64,000 nt of DNA from Corythoichthys intestinalis (Eukaryota > Chordata > Actinopteri > Syngnathiformes > Syngnathidae): assembly GCF_030265065.1 (NCBI RefSeq), contig NC_080396.1:52875501-52939500 (forward strand), written 5' to 3'. The notes under the pieces were generated by a model. It ran no database searches and had not been told where the DNA came from. It saw only the letters and a program-made list of their open reading frames with translations. Positions 1-14,563 of the stretch are shown here, in pieces. The position numbers were made by a program, and so were the translations under genes. How positions within the stretch are numbered: position 1 is the first letter of the stretch; every line of letters begins with the position of its first letter.

Positions 1-274
1 AGTTCATTGTGCTCAAATGGCCTCCATAGTCACCATATCTCAATCCAATAGAGAATCTTTGGGATGCGGTGGAACGGGAGATTCGCATCATGGATGTGCA
101 GCCGACAAATCTGCACCATTTGTGTGATGCTATCATATCAATATGGACCAAACTCTCTGAGGAATGCTACCAGCACCTTGTTGAATCTATGCCACGAATT
201 GAGGTAGTTCTGAAGGCAGAAGGGGGTCCAACCCGTTACTAGCATGGTGTACCTAATAAAGTGGCCGGTGAATG
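1..274 (+). mobile_element. Tc1-like DNA transposon, 3' part (cut by window start)
   Basis: This is the last part of a Tc1-like transposase and the 3' terminal inverted repeat, which reads GGTGTACCTAATAAAGTGGC and runs to about 274, followed by TA at 275-276. The text matches the 3' ends of the copies at 11303-12521 and 28177-29397 almost base for base, so it is the same family. Only the region after the last catalytic residue is in view, and it has small indels against the other copies. Its left part lies outside the window. Confidence 0.9.
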
Positions 275-795
275 TACAGTATGTCACTAGATGCGCGTCA
301 ACAACTACAGGAATGAGTTTTTCAAACATTGCTGAACTGACACTTTGGATGAAAGTAATTCTATATGGTACTGACAAATTCAAAACAGCACCTTTTCTAA
401 TAGGAGTCAAGATGGCGGTTAGTCCATCGAATGTAGATTCTATGGAGAAGTGCGTTAGTTGCCTTTGATGTACAGTTCGCTGAATATCCATTTGATAAAC
501 TGGTTAAAGCCGTAGAAAATTTTATTCGGTTTCAACATCATTTTGCAAACATGACAAGCTTCATTATCAGTCTAAACATGATTAAAATCCAGCATGTCAC
601 AAAAAGACAACATATTATATGCGCCTTTTAACTACAATCTCACATTACAGGATAACAATACATTATTATTTTTAAAACAGTCTGTACATGATTTCTTGGG
701 GGCGGGGAGTGGCACAGAGAAACTGAAATCAAGTCATTCACAGCAGAAAACAAACAAAACAGGATCGTTCATAAGTGGTCAAGAGACATTTGCTC
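275..795 (-). other. ncoa6: ncoa6 3' UTR and downstream flank
   Basis: No coding signal is seen here. The ncoa6 stop codon is at 796-798, so on the minus strand this is its 3' untranslated region followed by flanking DNA. The Tc1 fragment begins about 520 bp past the stop. Confidence 0.6.
521..526 (-). promoter_or_regulatory. ncoa6: Candidate polyadenylation signal of ncoa6
   Basis: AATAAA on the minus strand, about 270 nt after the ncoa6 stop codon, is the first canonical signal met in that direction. Whether it is used cannot be told without transcript ends. Confidence 0.45.
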
Positions 796-842
796 CTATT
801 TTGACTTCCTTCGCTTGGCCTGGGTGGGGCTGGCTCCAGTTT
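796..842 (-). CDS. ncoa6: ncoa6 coding exon 15 (last)
   Basis: The acceptor is TTTATCTACCAG. The exon encodes [14 protein letters not shown] and stop TAG at 796-798. The KRRKSK end is identical to the recalled mammalian NCOA6 end and is nuclear-localisation-like. Confidence 0.95.
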
Positions 843-3800
843 CTGGTAGATAAAACATGCCAAGTAGTTTAATTGTAGTGTGGCTGCCAACATTCATATA
901 TAATGGTAATTTATGGTATTTATTACCTTTGACTGCAGCAGCAGTTGTTCCAGGTCTCACTGATCTCTTCCTAACGCTGCTTTCTGCTGCTGGCTCTTCC
1001 TCCACCTCTTTGTCTGCTCGGGAGCTGCGCCTACTGGGCCCCTTGGGTTTCTCTACAGGAACTCTGGGAATTGTAGATGAGAAAAAAAACGAGAAAGAAA
1101 ACAACAAAAAAGTCTTATTAAAGCGAAGGTTAGTTCATCTCTGCACTACCAAGGAAGACAAAATACCACACAGGACTCTGCTGTTTTTCCTCATCTACCA
1201 CAGATACTGTCCATCTTCATCCCGACAGCTCCACTATGTCAACATGACCACTGCTTGTGTTTTTGCAGCGTAAGCATGTTAAAATACATACCTTGGAACT
1301 AAGTTGATGGGCGTCTTTCTTTTCTTTGCCCATCTATGATAGAAGTGGAAAAACAGCTGTAAACTATCAACTGTGCTGAACAAACATGGCTTCACTTCCA
1401 AACCATATTAATACATTCCCCAGAAAAGAGATGAGGCCATGTAAGTCAGCGGAGTTGTACAACTCTGTTGGCGATCCACTGTAATTGGGTTTAAACTGAT
1501 ACATGCATTACTCTTTGTTAGTAGATTGTTACATGCTCATCATACATACCAAGTGTTGAGACCACGAGGTTCAGTGATTTTCACCATGTACCCCCTTGGC
1601 CAACCACATGACCTCCCTGAGTTTCAGTAGAGTTAGAAATGTCTAAGCATTTCTTCTTCAAGGCTTAGGCCAATTTATATAATAAATCATAAGGATTATT
1701 TTGGTTAATCCCAATGCCTTCAGTAATCAGTTGGCTATCTATTTATAAAGCAAAGACGACATTAAACATATGAGGAATCTTACCCCTGATCAGGACTTGT
1801 CAAGACCTCTTCGGCTGAAAAAGGACAGAAAAACAAATGACACCTAATTCCAAAGAGTTCACATAGAATGAATATCTGAATAGGAACGGACATATAAAAT
1901 GACACTCACTCATCTTCTCACCAACAGCAGGCTCTTGAGAAGCATCTTGCTGGGCAAGTTCTAAGGAAAGACCGACAGAGTCCTAGCTTATTCATATATA
2001 CAAATGAGTTACAATTAGACCAAAATGTGGGCTACAATTTCAGGGCGTAGATGTACATAGGATCTCGTACAATATATGCAAGACTTGTGCTTACCTGACA
2101 TGGTCCCAATATTTTCAGCGGGAGCCATTGTTTGTGTTATGGCAGGCTCAAAAGACACAGGTCCAGTCTGAGAAAGAGTAACTCTGCTGGTGTTAGCAAT
2201 AGATGCATTTGTGGTTATAGAGTCTTGGATTGGTGAAGGCATGGCAACAATTGGAACCACAGATGCTACTGGATTTTGAACTGGACTGACTGTAGAGAGT
2301 AAGGTTGCAGAGGAGACTGCAGTAGTAGTACAAACTTCACCAGAAATGGGATTTTGAGACGTTGCAGCCTGGGTGAAGATTGACAATGAAGCTGTAGGCA
2401 GCAATGGAGCCTGGGTGGGAGCAGCAATCTGACCAGGAGCTGTGATAAAGGAGGAGACCGCAGGTGTAGTAAGGTTCACATTGGCTATAGTTGAGTGGGC
2501 CACCGCTGCTTCATTTAGAACACCAGGACAAGCAGAAGGATTGACATGTGGTGGAACGGCTACACTGGATGTATGAGCGGGTATCTGGTTATCGGTTGTT
2601 GTAGAGCGAGCTATGGTAACCTGCATCGGCTTACTTTTTAACTGAGCAGCGGGAGCAGGAGACATGAGGCCCTTTCCAAGTGTGTTCATACTGCTGGGAC
2701 TTGAGCACGGTGGAGGCGCAATGGAGGAAGGGTGAAAGGGAGAGGATGTTGAAGGGCTTGGATGAGATGGCTGGCTGACCTGGGGACTTGAATTCTTAGC
2801 TTCAATTTTATTTTCTATTTTAACAGCACTTTTGTTGATTTGGTGAGGAGCTGAATTAACACTTATTGGTTTGGAAGTTGACACACTGGTGACAGTTTGA
2901 AGATGTCCAACAGTGCTTCGAGCAAGTTGAGATGTGCTTATGTTCACCCCTGAGGACTGGGTGGAACTCAAGGCAGTAGAAAGCTGTATATTTGTAGTTG
3001 ATACCTGAATCGGTCCCATCATAGTCACTGACTGAGATACTACTGTGGTATTAGGTGACACAGTTGTATTTGGGACCTGAAAAATTGGATTGATAAAAAC
3101 AGGGGTGGTGGTGATAAACTGAGGCGGTCGAGTGATTGGTGTTTGATGCCGGATTTCCTGTGTCCGAATATTCTTGTTTGGAAGATTCACCATTGTGGAT
3201 GCCATAGAAGCAGGGACTTGAGATGTGGGTCCAGATGTCACTGGGTTAGGTGAGACAAATACTGTGATCTGGTTGGGAGATATTGAACTAGAAGAAGCAG
3301 GAATCTGTATGACTGAGTGAACACTAGTTATTGGTTTTGGTCCCATGCCAGGTTTGAGTGTCACATTGGCTTGGCTTGAACTACAGCTCGTATTATTAGA
3401 ACTGCTGCTAACAGCTAAAGAATGACTTCCCTGAGTGGAAGTTACTAGGTTAGGACTTGCACTCTGGACAACAGTAGTAGTAAAAGCAGAACCATGGGCA
3501 CTAGTTGTACTTGGACTACAACTGATACCTGGAGAGGGTAGGCGGTTTTGGTTATTGTTGGGAGTAGTATTAAAGGTCACGTTCAGATGTGTGCTGTGAC
3601 TGCTAATAGGCGTTGCAACAGGAGGCTTGGGGTTAGCTTCTGATTCATTAGCAGTGGTAGAAGTAGCAATAGGGGTTGACATATCTGTATTCTGAGAATT
3701 AAAATGATGTTGTCTCTCTGGATCCATAGTCGACTTGGGGCTGTCTTTTCCCATGACATCCTTAACCATATTACCATGCACAGGCCGAAGAGGCTTGTTC

Positions 3801-6241
3801 GGGACGTCCAGGAGCTGGTTAAGGGAAGTGGGAGCAGCCCTGACAGGAACTGGTCCCCCAGAGTCCTGCAGCGAAGCTTTGTGTGTTGGCTGCCTATTTA
3901 CAGTTGCAGTTTGCAAATCTAAGTCCGATTTCGGCTGATGAGGAGTAGGGAGACGAGGACTTGTAATTCTTGGAGTGGCTAACTCCCGCAAAGCCTGAGG
4001 ATTTTGCTCTGCTGCCATCATTACCTGGCTTTCTCTGATGCCCTCAGGAGGATTACCTTGTAAACCATGGAAGGGATTCTGGGTCTGTTGTGTCTCTATG
4101 CTCCCTCCTATCTGTGGTCCTAAAGAGACTGGATTTGATGTTACTGAAGTGGGGCTTAGGATCATAGTTTGCCCCTGAGCACTGACAATCTGTTGAGGTT
4201 GGGGAGGGCTCGTGATGGCCAGTTTTGCCCCTTTTTGTCTTCCAGGACTCGGTGTGGTTGATTTGCGACTTGAAGCTGGGCTTGACCGACGACTATTGCT
4301 TGGGCTTACCCTTTTATTCTGTCCTCCAGTTTGCTTGTCCAGTTTATTGCCTCCCCCTCCAGTACCAGTAGTGAAAGGTTGTTGACTGTTGCTAGTGTTA
4401 CTTCCACTATTTCCGCTGTTGTTGCTGCCTGGTAAAGTTAAGTTTGGAGGTGCCTGCCCAATGGCTTTCAAAGTTGTGGGGTTAAGGCCCTGTTGGTCAA
4501 ATCCTCTGTTTAAGTTAGCCTGTCTCGGAGGCAGAGGAATGTTGATTTTAGGTGGAAATAACCCTGCAATAGAAGCATTGAGCCTTTCTGGTGAAAGGTT
4601 GATTTCTGAGGGCTCGGTGCTGGGTGGACGATTAGTTGGTGTGAGAGGGTGATGGTATGGCCTGGGGCTGGCCCTGTTGGGAGTTTTTGGTCTGGAACTC
4701 TGTGATGTGGTGGGGACGTTTGGAAAATGAATGCCGGACATGGATCCTCCTTGTTGTGGTTGAGTTGACAACTGTTGTTGGGGACTAGCTCCAGTGTGCT
4801 GGGCCACTGAAGGTGGACCAGGGCCTTGCTTCATCAAATGCGTCGTAGAACTCTGATTGCCCATCATCTGTTGGGAGCCATTTCCAGTCTGCATGCTCAT
4901 TTCTGCACCACTTGGCCTATCCTGCTTTGGGTGGATAACTGAAGCTGTCTCATCAGATCCAGAGCCTTGGGGACCTTGCCCTGAATCAGGAAGTGACATT
5001 CGTCTTGCAGCACTTGCAAGCTAAAAGGCAAGACACAGCAGAGTTGATCGAGTTAGTATTATTTTTGAACACTTTAAAGGTGACCAGGAATAATTATTTT
5101 TCTTTACATTATTTTTCATAAGCTATGATGTCATTTTTCCTCCAGGATTGTAAGACAATTTGTATTGATTTATTAAAATTTGTTTTTTAAAACTATTTCA
5201 GTATGTCATTTTGCTTCCCTCTGGAAATATCTGAATTCTTAGTACTATGTGGCTGATTGGATCAAATTAGGATACTTTACTGTATATTTACTTTTAAACG
5301 TACTCTTCACTCCAACTGGCCATTGTTCTTCACTCTAATTGGTCATTTTCAAGTCGGTGTGGAGGAAGCACAAAGTGGGCCATTACTTACTCAATAAGGT
5401 GCAGTGTGACATCAACATTGTCACCAATTTCAAATCTGCTTGTTTGCTGTTGACTAACAAAGCAATCACAATCAAATCAAAAACCACAAATGATAAAACT
5501 CAACCAGGTCACACACTCATTTTGATCCATCTTATGAATGAAACAGGAAAAGAATTCTATCCAAGGTCACCTTTAATATAATTAGCTCTTAAAGTTAAAA
5601 TGGTGTTTTTTTTTTTAAATATGATGACACAGGGTGAAGCTTTTTTCATCTAGGCATTTTTTTTCTTACAGAAATTCTCATCAATTTACCACTTGTCCTC
5701 ACCTGAGGGTTTATGATCAGTGGCATCCCCCGAGCTTTGTCAGATGGATGTGCTAAACCTGCATGTCCTTGAAGACTGATCATCACTGGCATGTTCCCTT
5801 GCTGAGAGACTGGCAGTCTCTGTGCTTCAGGTGGATTGCCAACGACACGAGGAGGAAGTTGACCTCCTGTAGTGACGGACATGCGATTTTTCTGCTCTTG
5901 CTGCATCTTAAGCATCATCAACATCTGCTGCTGTTGCTGTAGTTTGGGGTTTAAATTGAGCATAGTTAGTTAAATGGATATTAATTCATTATTACATTAT
6001 TATACATAGATTACAAAATGTCCTGGTACTTTTCTAAAATTACCTGATGTTGTAGATGTTGCTGCTGTCCCTGCTGTTGTTGCAGCTGATGGGGGACTTG
6101 CGGTTGGCTTTGACCTGTGGTCTGTTGACCTGTCATGCCCTGTTGCCCTTGAGGATTCTGGAGACCTTGCATCTGCAACTGTTGCATCTGCTGTTGCATG
6201 TGCTGTTGTTGCATCTGCTGCTGTTGTAATTGTTGCTGCAT

Positions 6242-6280
<39 letters not shown>

Positions 6281-8032
6281 AATTTGCTGCTGTTGTTGCA
6301 TGTGCTGAATTTGTTGTTGCTGCTGTTGTTGTTGCTGCATGAACTGCATTGGTACCTGCTGCAGTATCCTTTGATCACCGGGTTGACCTGGGAATACTAG
6401 CAGCCAGCAGATACCAAAAAGAAACATGTCAACATTCGTAAAAACTGAGAAAGTTGCTTCAACTGCACAAAGTTAGAAACTTATCATAGGCTACATAAAG
6501 CGTAAAAAACCTTTTGGTTATCTTAATAAAAGCATAAGTGTATTTACTGTAACTGTGCATAACTAGCATTTGCTACACACTCACTCATCCCAAAAATGCA
6601 TTATTCCTAACATCAAAATAATAAATATATCAGAAATCGGACCAGAGCGTATAATACATCAGGACAAGCATATTAAGAAAATCAAGCAAATGTCATACTG
6701 CCGAGACAGTTACTGGTGCCAATAGCTTCTGAAAAAAGGTCTACTTTCATTCATATTTGATAGGATTTGGATGTATTCATAACGACATTTAATCATAAAT
6801 TATCTGATAGTGTTTTAAAGGTAATCAGGAAATATAATTGTAAGCCAGTATTTTCATTTGAATATTGACTTCATTTAATTACTTTAACAATGCCACAATT
6901 CAAACGAAAAAGAATTCCCAAATACCTGCAGGCCTATTGGTAAAGTCTGCAAGCTTTGAGCCCGAGTTATCAAGGCCCAAACTCTGATCGCCACCAAAAT
7001 TCTGCAGTTCCGATTCCTCCATAGTACCAGTCACATCCAGACCACTAAAAACATAACAATAAATGAATACACTTGCATGAGAATTTTAATATACTGGACA
7101 ACTTGCTTTGAAAACTGGCTTTTTGCTTCCAGTAAAATTGGTTACCCAGGTCCCTCAACTTGCTGTGGGCCTTCTCCATCTTTTGGTTTCTTCTTTCGTG
7201 GGGGTTTCTTCTTTTTGGGTTTGACTTGATTACCCGCACCTGCTTGCTTTCCTCCTGGTCCAAACTGGCTGGCTGAGATATCACTCTGCAGCAGATTTAC
7301 CAGCAAGGGGCTTGTCAATGTTACATCTTTACTGACAGGAAACCCACCTGCCTGTGCACACTGTCCCCCCATTGGAACCTGAGCCGGGAATTGTGAGTTA
7401 AAGTTCATGCCGTGACCTGCAAAGTGTCCATTTCCCATTTGCATGTGCTGAGGGCCCCCCATAATTCCTTGTGCCTGCTGTACCTGCATATCAGGGACCA
7501 TCTGTTGGCCCCCCAAATCTCCTGCCCCGCTATTGGAATCTCCCAATTGATGTGGGTGTGGTTGAACTGTCTGTTGTTGTTGTTGCTGCTGCAACATGAC
7601 TTGCTGCTGTTGCTGTTTCTGCTGCTGTTGTTGCAATTGTTGTTGGATAAGTGGGTGACCAGCAGGGAGTCTCAACTGTTGCCCATGCATGCTAATGTTC
7701 TGATTGGGATTGCTAGGAAGTGGAACCTGTTGAGGCTGCTGCTGATTTATCTGCTGGTGGTGTTGTTGCTGCTGCTGCTGCTGAAGCTGTTGTTGCTGTT
7801 GAAGCTGCTGTTGTAGCTGTTGTTGTTGCTGAAGGTGAGCCATTTGTTGCTGCTGTTGTGGCGTCATCTGCTGTGGGCCGACCTGGCCCTGAAACTGAGC
7901 CATGTTACCTGGAACGTTTGGAGAAGGTCCACGCATCATCTGGCCAGGCACGATCCCGGGAGGAATTTTTCCTCCAAATGGCTGTTTGTTGCCTTGCAGC
8001 TGGTTTACAACTATTTGTTCCATCATGGTATT

Positions 8033-8063
<31 letters not shown>

Positions 8064-11000
8064 AGGAGCATTGCCTGATGCCCTTGACCTCCAACCATCT
8101 GACCCTGCCCATGAATCACCCCCTGGCCTTGCTGAGGCATCATTTGCTTGGGTGGGGTCATCCCTCCTCTCTGCCCTTGACTGAGGGGCCTTGAGAGGAC
8201 AGTCTGACCGCCACCCTGGCCTTGAACCATCTGGCTGGGGGAGGAGGACACGGGTTGGGCCTGATGCTGGAGGCCCATCATTGGGGTCTGAAGGCTTGGC
8301 TGCTGCTGCTGCTGTTGCTGCTGATGGGGCATGCTAGGCCCAGTAGTTGTGCTAGGGGACTGACTTGGCATGCCACTTTGTGCACCCATAACATTGGGTT
8401 GCGTATGGATTGAATTTGGTGTGGAAGATGACTGTTGGACTCCTGATGCAAACAGAGAAGGAAAATATGCAGTTTATGCACATGAAGTTAACCGGCATTG
8501 AGCACACTGCCTCTGCGTACCTTAATGTTGAATTATGTGTTTGAACATGTGAACAGCCGAGTGGCCACAATGATTAAAAATACATTTCAAAACAAGAATA
8601 GTTTAATAATATTAATGGCTTGGGCTGTCAGAATAATTACTACATCGACTTGTCTGATATATAACATTGCCAATAAGTGTTTTGTTTTTTTTTCAGCCTA
8701 ATTTTCTTTCAGCATAAATTACATGTCATCAACTTTCATTTGTGCTGCTTTGTTCTCTCTCCACCTCTAACCTCTTTAAGTGAAGTAGCTCCCTGCTGGA
8801 GCCGGGATTCACTCATACATTACCACAACACGCACCCCGACAGACGGTATGGAGAATAATGGTGTGTGATACTACATGTTTTAGCACCTATTTGGTCCAA
8901 TTGACGGCAGAACCAGTATTACAGATACAGATACTATTTAACGGTCCAGCAAAACCCTAATCGAATTTTTCATGACCTTCAAATGTTTCTGTGTTCATGA
9001 TATTTTGTCAGGGGGGGTGATATATCGGTGACGCTATCATTTATTGCGACGGATAATATATCGTCTCATAAATTTTTTTTGTAGTAACAGCCACTGACAG
9101 GCCTAATAAAAGTAATAATAATTATATAAAAATAATAATAAGTAATATAATAGCATACAGCCTTTATGCATTAGATAGCTGATGCAAAGGGTGTACTTAA
9201 ATACCAGGTATGTACTGAAATGGCATTTCTTGTCCCAAACTGAAAAGTAAATATGATAAAACCAAGGCCAAAAATTGAAAACAATTATTATTCAAAATAT
9301 TTTTTTATATTAAAAAAAAAACACACAATTAAGCCAATTATTCAAATGATTAAAAAAAAAAAACCTAAAGAATTCTTAATGCTTACAATTTTTTGAGGTA
9401 CTGACATTACAACATTGCATAACATGATATAAGATTTAATACCAAAATTAAATGTTGTACTTACCGTATTTTCCGCACTATAAAAGCGCACCTAAAATCC
9501 TTAAATTTTCTCAAAAGCCGATATTGCGCTTTATATATTATACATTAATCATGGTATGACATTCCCTTTAATACAGCTTCATCTAGTGCACAGGTGTCAA
9601 ACCGATTCCAGAAAGGGCCAAGTGGGTGCTGGATTTTGTTCCAACCGATAACGCGCAGAGAGTTTAACCAATGAACTTCCTGCTGAAACAAGAAGCACCT
9701 GACAATGTTTAACTGATTACACATGTAAAAGATCTAATTGGTGAAAAGGTGTCCTCTTCATTGGTTGGAAAGCAAACCTGCACCCACTCGGCCCTTTCTG
9801 GAATTGGTTTGACACCTGTGATCTAATGGATGCATAATGCAACCCAAACAACTACTACTACTGCCTTACAATGCAGTGTGCCCTATATATGTAATCAGTT
9901 TTCAAATAGGTCATTCATTGAAGGTGCGCCTTATATTCCGATGTTCCTTATAGTGCAGAAAGTACGGTAATCGACAATACAATAAATAATAATCTATATG
10001 TATTTGACCTGCTGAGAAGCCAATTGTACTTTATGAGGTTAAGTGTCAGTTCCCCCCACCCCAAATGAATAGCAGATTTATCAAACAGTTCCTCCATTCA
10101 TCAAGAATATTAACTGCAGCACTGAAACAGAACAGTCACTAGCAATGGTACTTTGTCCCACATCCAAGTAATGCTCTTAATAGCAGGATCTTTGTTGACA
10201 TATTTTCAGCGCATGTGCAGTTGGTTGGGTGGTAAAATGTCACTAACATGATGGCAGGCAGTGGAAATGGGACAAACAGCGGGCAAAATCTCTAATATAC
10301 GTATAAACACTTTAAGACTGGAAGAGGTTTAGAGAGAAGCTTAAAAGTTTATTGGCAACATTTATTGTAAGTAGTTTAAAGCTAATATGAGATCTAGGAT
10401 AATGGAAAATTGTTTGTCCAACTCACCTAGATCTTTGCCATAAATCTGCTAGGGAGACATTCCTTCCCATTTAAGAGAAAAAGCCCTGGACCCTTCACTC
10501 GAGAAAAACAAAAGGTTTTCACAAGTCTGAGTGTCTGCGATTATGTAGTTTTAAGGAAAATAGGGCCATTATCTTCTGTGAAGCACAAAGCTGTGATCGT
10601 TCTGAAAGTGGATCGTATACTATGCTTTTTTTTTTTTAAATAATAAATCTTCTCTGAATACCAGATAAATATTCACTAAAACTTACCCTGAACAAAGTGA
10701 GCCTCACAAATCCTGTCAGTATCAACAGGTATCCAGGCTTTCTTCGAAGCATCCAGTGTTCAGTAAGTAGCACGCTTTGTCAGAATAGCATACCCATATT
10801 CATAACTAGCGCTGTTGCTCAAAGCGCTTTGTAATACTTAAAACACTTGTTAAATTATAGATGTAGTTGTGCAGTAACCCCATGTGGCGTACACTGCACT
10901 GCATTTGATAAAGCTGAGTGGCCTCCACTTATTTCCGTATTAAAATGCAGAACATTGATGTTGTCATAATATGCTATATACTTAACACAATGAGAGTCAT

Positions 11001-14000
11001 CAAATTTATTTTTTATTTTTTTTACAAAAAAAGTGTCTGCATATTAAATCAGAAAAGATGGCGGCCACGCAACTTTATACTGTATGTACAGCACTCTAAA
11101 GCACTTTGAGCTACAGTTAATGTGGAAAACCTATATAATAATATTGGTATGCTAATCTGACAGAACACCAGATTTAATCTCCTGATCGCCCGCAGTTATC
11201 TCATTCATTTTACACATTCCTTTTCAGAAGGAATTTCGAAAAAACCTATCAGCCCCAAAATTGACTACACAGTAAGAATGAATCATCTGCCTTGCTAAAT
11301 CTTCCTCACCGGCCAATTTATTAGGTTCACCTGTCCAACTGCTCGTTAACACTTAATTTTTAATCAGCCAATCACATGGCGGCAACTCAGTGCATTTAGG
11401 CATGTAGACATGGTTTAAGACAATCTCCTGCAGTTCAAACAGAGTATCTGTATGGGGAAGAAAGGTGATTCGAGTGACTTTGAACGTGGCATGGTTGTTG
11501 GTGCCAGAAGGGCTGGTCTGAGTATTTCAGAAACTGCTGATCGACTGGGATTATCACGCACAACCATTTCTAGGGTTTACAGAGAATGGTCCAAAAAAGA
11601 AAAAAATATCCAGTGAGCGGCAGTTCTGTGGGCGGAAATGCCTTGTTGATGCCAGAGGTCAGAGGAGAATGGCCAGACTGGTTTGAGCTAATATAAAGGC
11701 AACAGTGACTCAAATAACCACCCGTTACAACCAAGGTAGGCAGAAGAGCATCTATGAACGCACAGTATGTCGAACTTTGAGGCAGATGGGCTACAGCAGC
11801 AGAAGACCAGGCCGGGTGCCACTCCTTTCAACTAAGAACAGGAAACCGAGGCTACAATTTGCACAAGCTCATCGAAATTGGACAATAGAAGATTGGAAAA
11901 ACGTTGCCTGGTCTGATGAGTCTCGATTTCTGCTGCGACATTCGGATGGTAGGGTCAGAATTTGGCGTCAACAACATGAAAGCATGGATCCATCCTGCCT
12001 TGTATCAACGGTTCAGGCTGGTGGTGGTGGTGTAATGGTGTGGGGAATATTTTCTTGGCACTCTTTGGGCCCCTTGGTACCAATTGAGCATCGTTGAAAC
12101 GCCATAGCCTACCTATTGTTGCTGACCCTGTCAATCCCTTTATGACCACAATGTAGTCAACTTCTGATGGCTACTTTCAGCAGGACAATGCGCCATGTCA
12201 TATAGCTGGAATAATCTCAGACTGGTTTTTTGAACATGACAATGGGTTCACTGTACTCATATGGCCTCCACAGTCACCAGATCTCCATCCAATAGAGCAT
12301 CTTTGGGATGTGGTGGAACGGGAGATTCGCATCATGGATGTGCAGCCGACAAATCTGCACCAACCGTGTGACGCCATCATGTCAATATGGCCCAAACTCT
12401 CTGAGGAATGCTTCCAGCACCTTATTGAATCTATGCCACGAAGAATTGAGGCAGTTCTGAAGGCAAAAGGGGGTCCAACCCATTACTAGCATGGTGTACC
12501 TAATAAAGTGGCCCGTGAGTATATATACATATATACAGTGATACCTCAGCTCACGAACATAATTGGTTCCCAGAAAGTGTGTGTAAGGCGAAAAGTTCGT
12601 CTTCCGAACATTTATTTCCCATAAGAAACCATTAAAATGAGAATAATCCGTTCCCAGGCCCCATAAAACATAATTTTCTACTAAATAAGCCTTAAAACTA
12701 CACAAAAATATACCTTATTTTCTTTAATGTCTTCTTAGGCTTAACACTAGCCTGTGGTGGTCTTTTTCGGTCCCATAATAGCAAAAGTACACTCAATATG
12801 GTCCAAAATGTCTATCAAACACAAACCACGTCCGCACTCAACGAAAGGGAGGGGACGAACTGGGACGCCGTGAGCGTGCGTCAACTTCTCGTGGCGCTGT
12901 TCGACCGCGTGGTTTGGTTCGTCCGCCGAAAACTAGTTCGTCAGCAGAGACTATATGCTCGCGAATGTAATGTTCTTGAGGCGAAAAGTTCGTGAGCTTA
13001 AGCGTTCGTGAGCTGAGGTATCACTGTATATAAATATATATATATATATTAGGGCTGTCAAAATTATCACATTAACGCGCGGTAATTTTTTTACTTAATC
13101 ACGTTAAAATATTTAACGCAATTAACGCACATGTCCCGCTCAGACAGTATTCTGCCATTTGGTAAGTTTTACAGCAAGGCTTTTTGTGCTGTCTAACAGC
13201 GAACTCTTGTGGTCGCTTCGCGACATGGTTTATTGTTTTCTTACCAGTTCAATATGGCTGCACGGCGTCTCGGGCTGACGCCTACGTTGTAATGTTGTGC
13301 TTATATGATCCTTGGACAAGATTTGTCCGTAAGTATGGTTGTTGTAAAGAATGTACATATTATGTTAGTAAGCAAAATGTTATATTTTTTCTATGAGACG
13401 CTTTTTGTTTATGTTTAGTGAACCTGTATAGCGTGCTAAGCTAACGTTGTTGCTAATGCAATGCTTGTGTACTTTTTTTTGTAGTTTTACGACTGTCTAA
13501 AGAGGACAATGGTTTGAGGCCATTTTATTAATAAATCAGATGAAAAAGGACGAAGTCTGATTATTAAGGCATCGTTCACTAGCTGTCTAGCTTTGGAAAA
13601 AGTAGACGCTTCGGAGTGAGGACAGCATAGACAGATTTAAATGACAGTAGAGTGAAATGCCCACTACAGCCCTTATGTACCATATGTTGACTGTATATAT
13701 CCATCTTGTGTCTTATCTTTACATTCCAACAATTTATTTTACAGAATATATATATAATTCACAGAAAAATATGGCATATTTTATAGATGGTTTGAATTGC
13801 GATTACTTACGATTAATTAATTTTTAAGCTGTAATTAACTCGATTAAAAATTTTAATAGTTTGACAGCCCTAGTATATATATATATTAGGGCTGTCAAAA
13901 TTATCGCGTTAACGAGCGGTAAATAATTTTTTAAATTAATCCCGTTAAAATATTTGACGCAATTAACGCACAAATGCCCCGCTCAGATTAAAATGGCAGC

Positions 14001-14522
14001 ATAGTGAAAGGTGTACTTGTGTTTTTCGGAGTTTTGCCGCCCTCTGTTGGCACTTGGGTGCGACTGATTTTATAGGCTTCAGCACCTATGAGCATTGTGT
14101 AAGTAATTATTGACATCAACAATGGCGGGCTACTAGTTTATTTTTTGATTGAAAATTTTACAAATTTTATTTAAACGAAAACATGAAGAGGGGTTTTAAT
14201 ATAAAATTTCTATAACTTGTACTAAAATTTATCTTTTAAGAACTACAAGTCTTTCTATCCATGGATCGCTTTCACAGAATGTTAATAATGGTAATGCCAT
14301 CTTGTTGATTTATTGTTATAATAAAGAAATACAGTACTTATGTACCGTATGTTGAATGTATATATCCATCTTGTGTCTTATCTTTCCATTCCAACAATAA
14401 TTTACAGAAAAATATGGCATATTTTATAGATGGTTTGAATTGCGGTTAATTGCGATTAATTACGATTAATTAATTTTTAAGCTGTAATTAACTCGATTAA
14501 AAATTTTAATCGTTTGACACCC

Positions 14523-14563
<41 letters not shown>

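Noticed and set aside
4389-4652. Plus-strand open frame inside the large ncoa6 exon
   Set aside because: Antisense shadow of a long GC-moderate coding exon; no recognised domain.
7412-8194. Long leucine-rich and alanine-rich open frames on the plus strand
   Set aside because: They are the reverse-strand reading of the CAG/CAA glutamine repeats in ncoa6 exon 7, with no splice or homology support.
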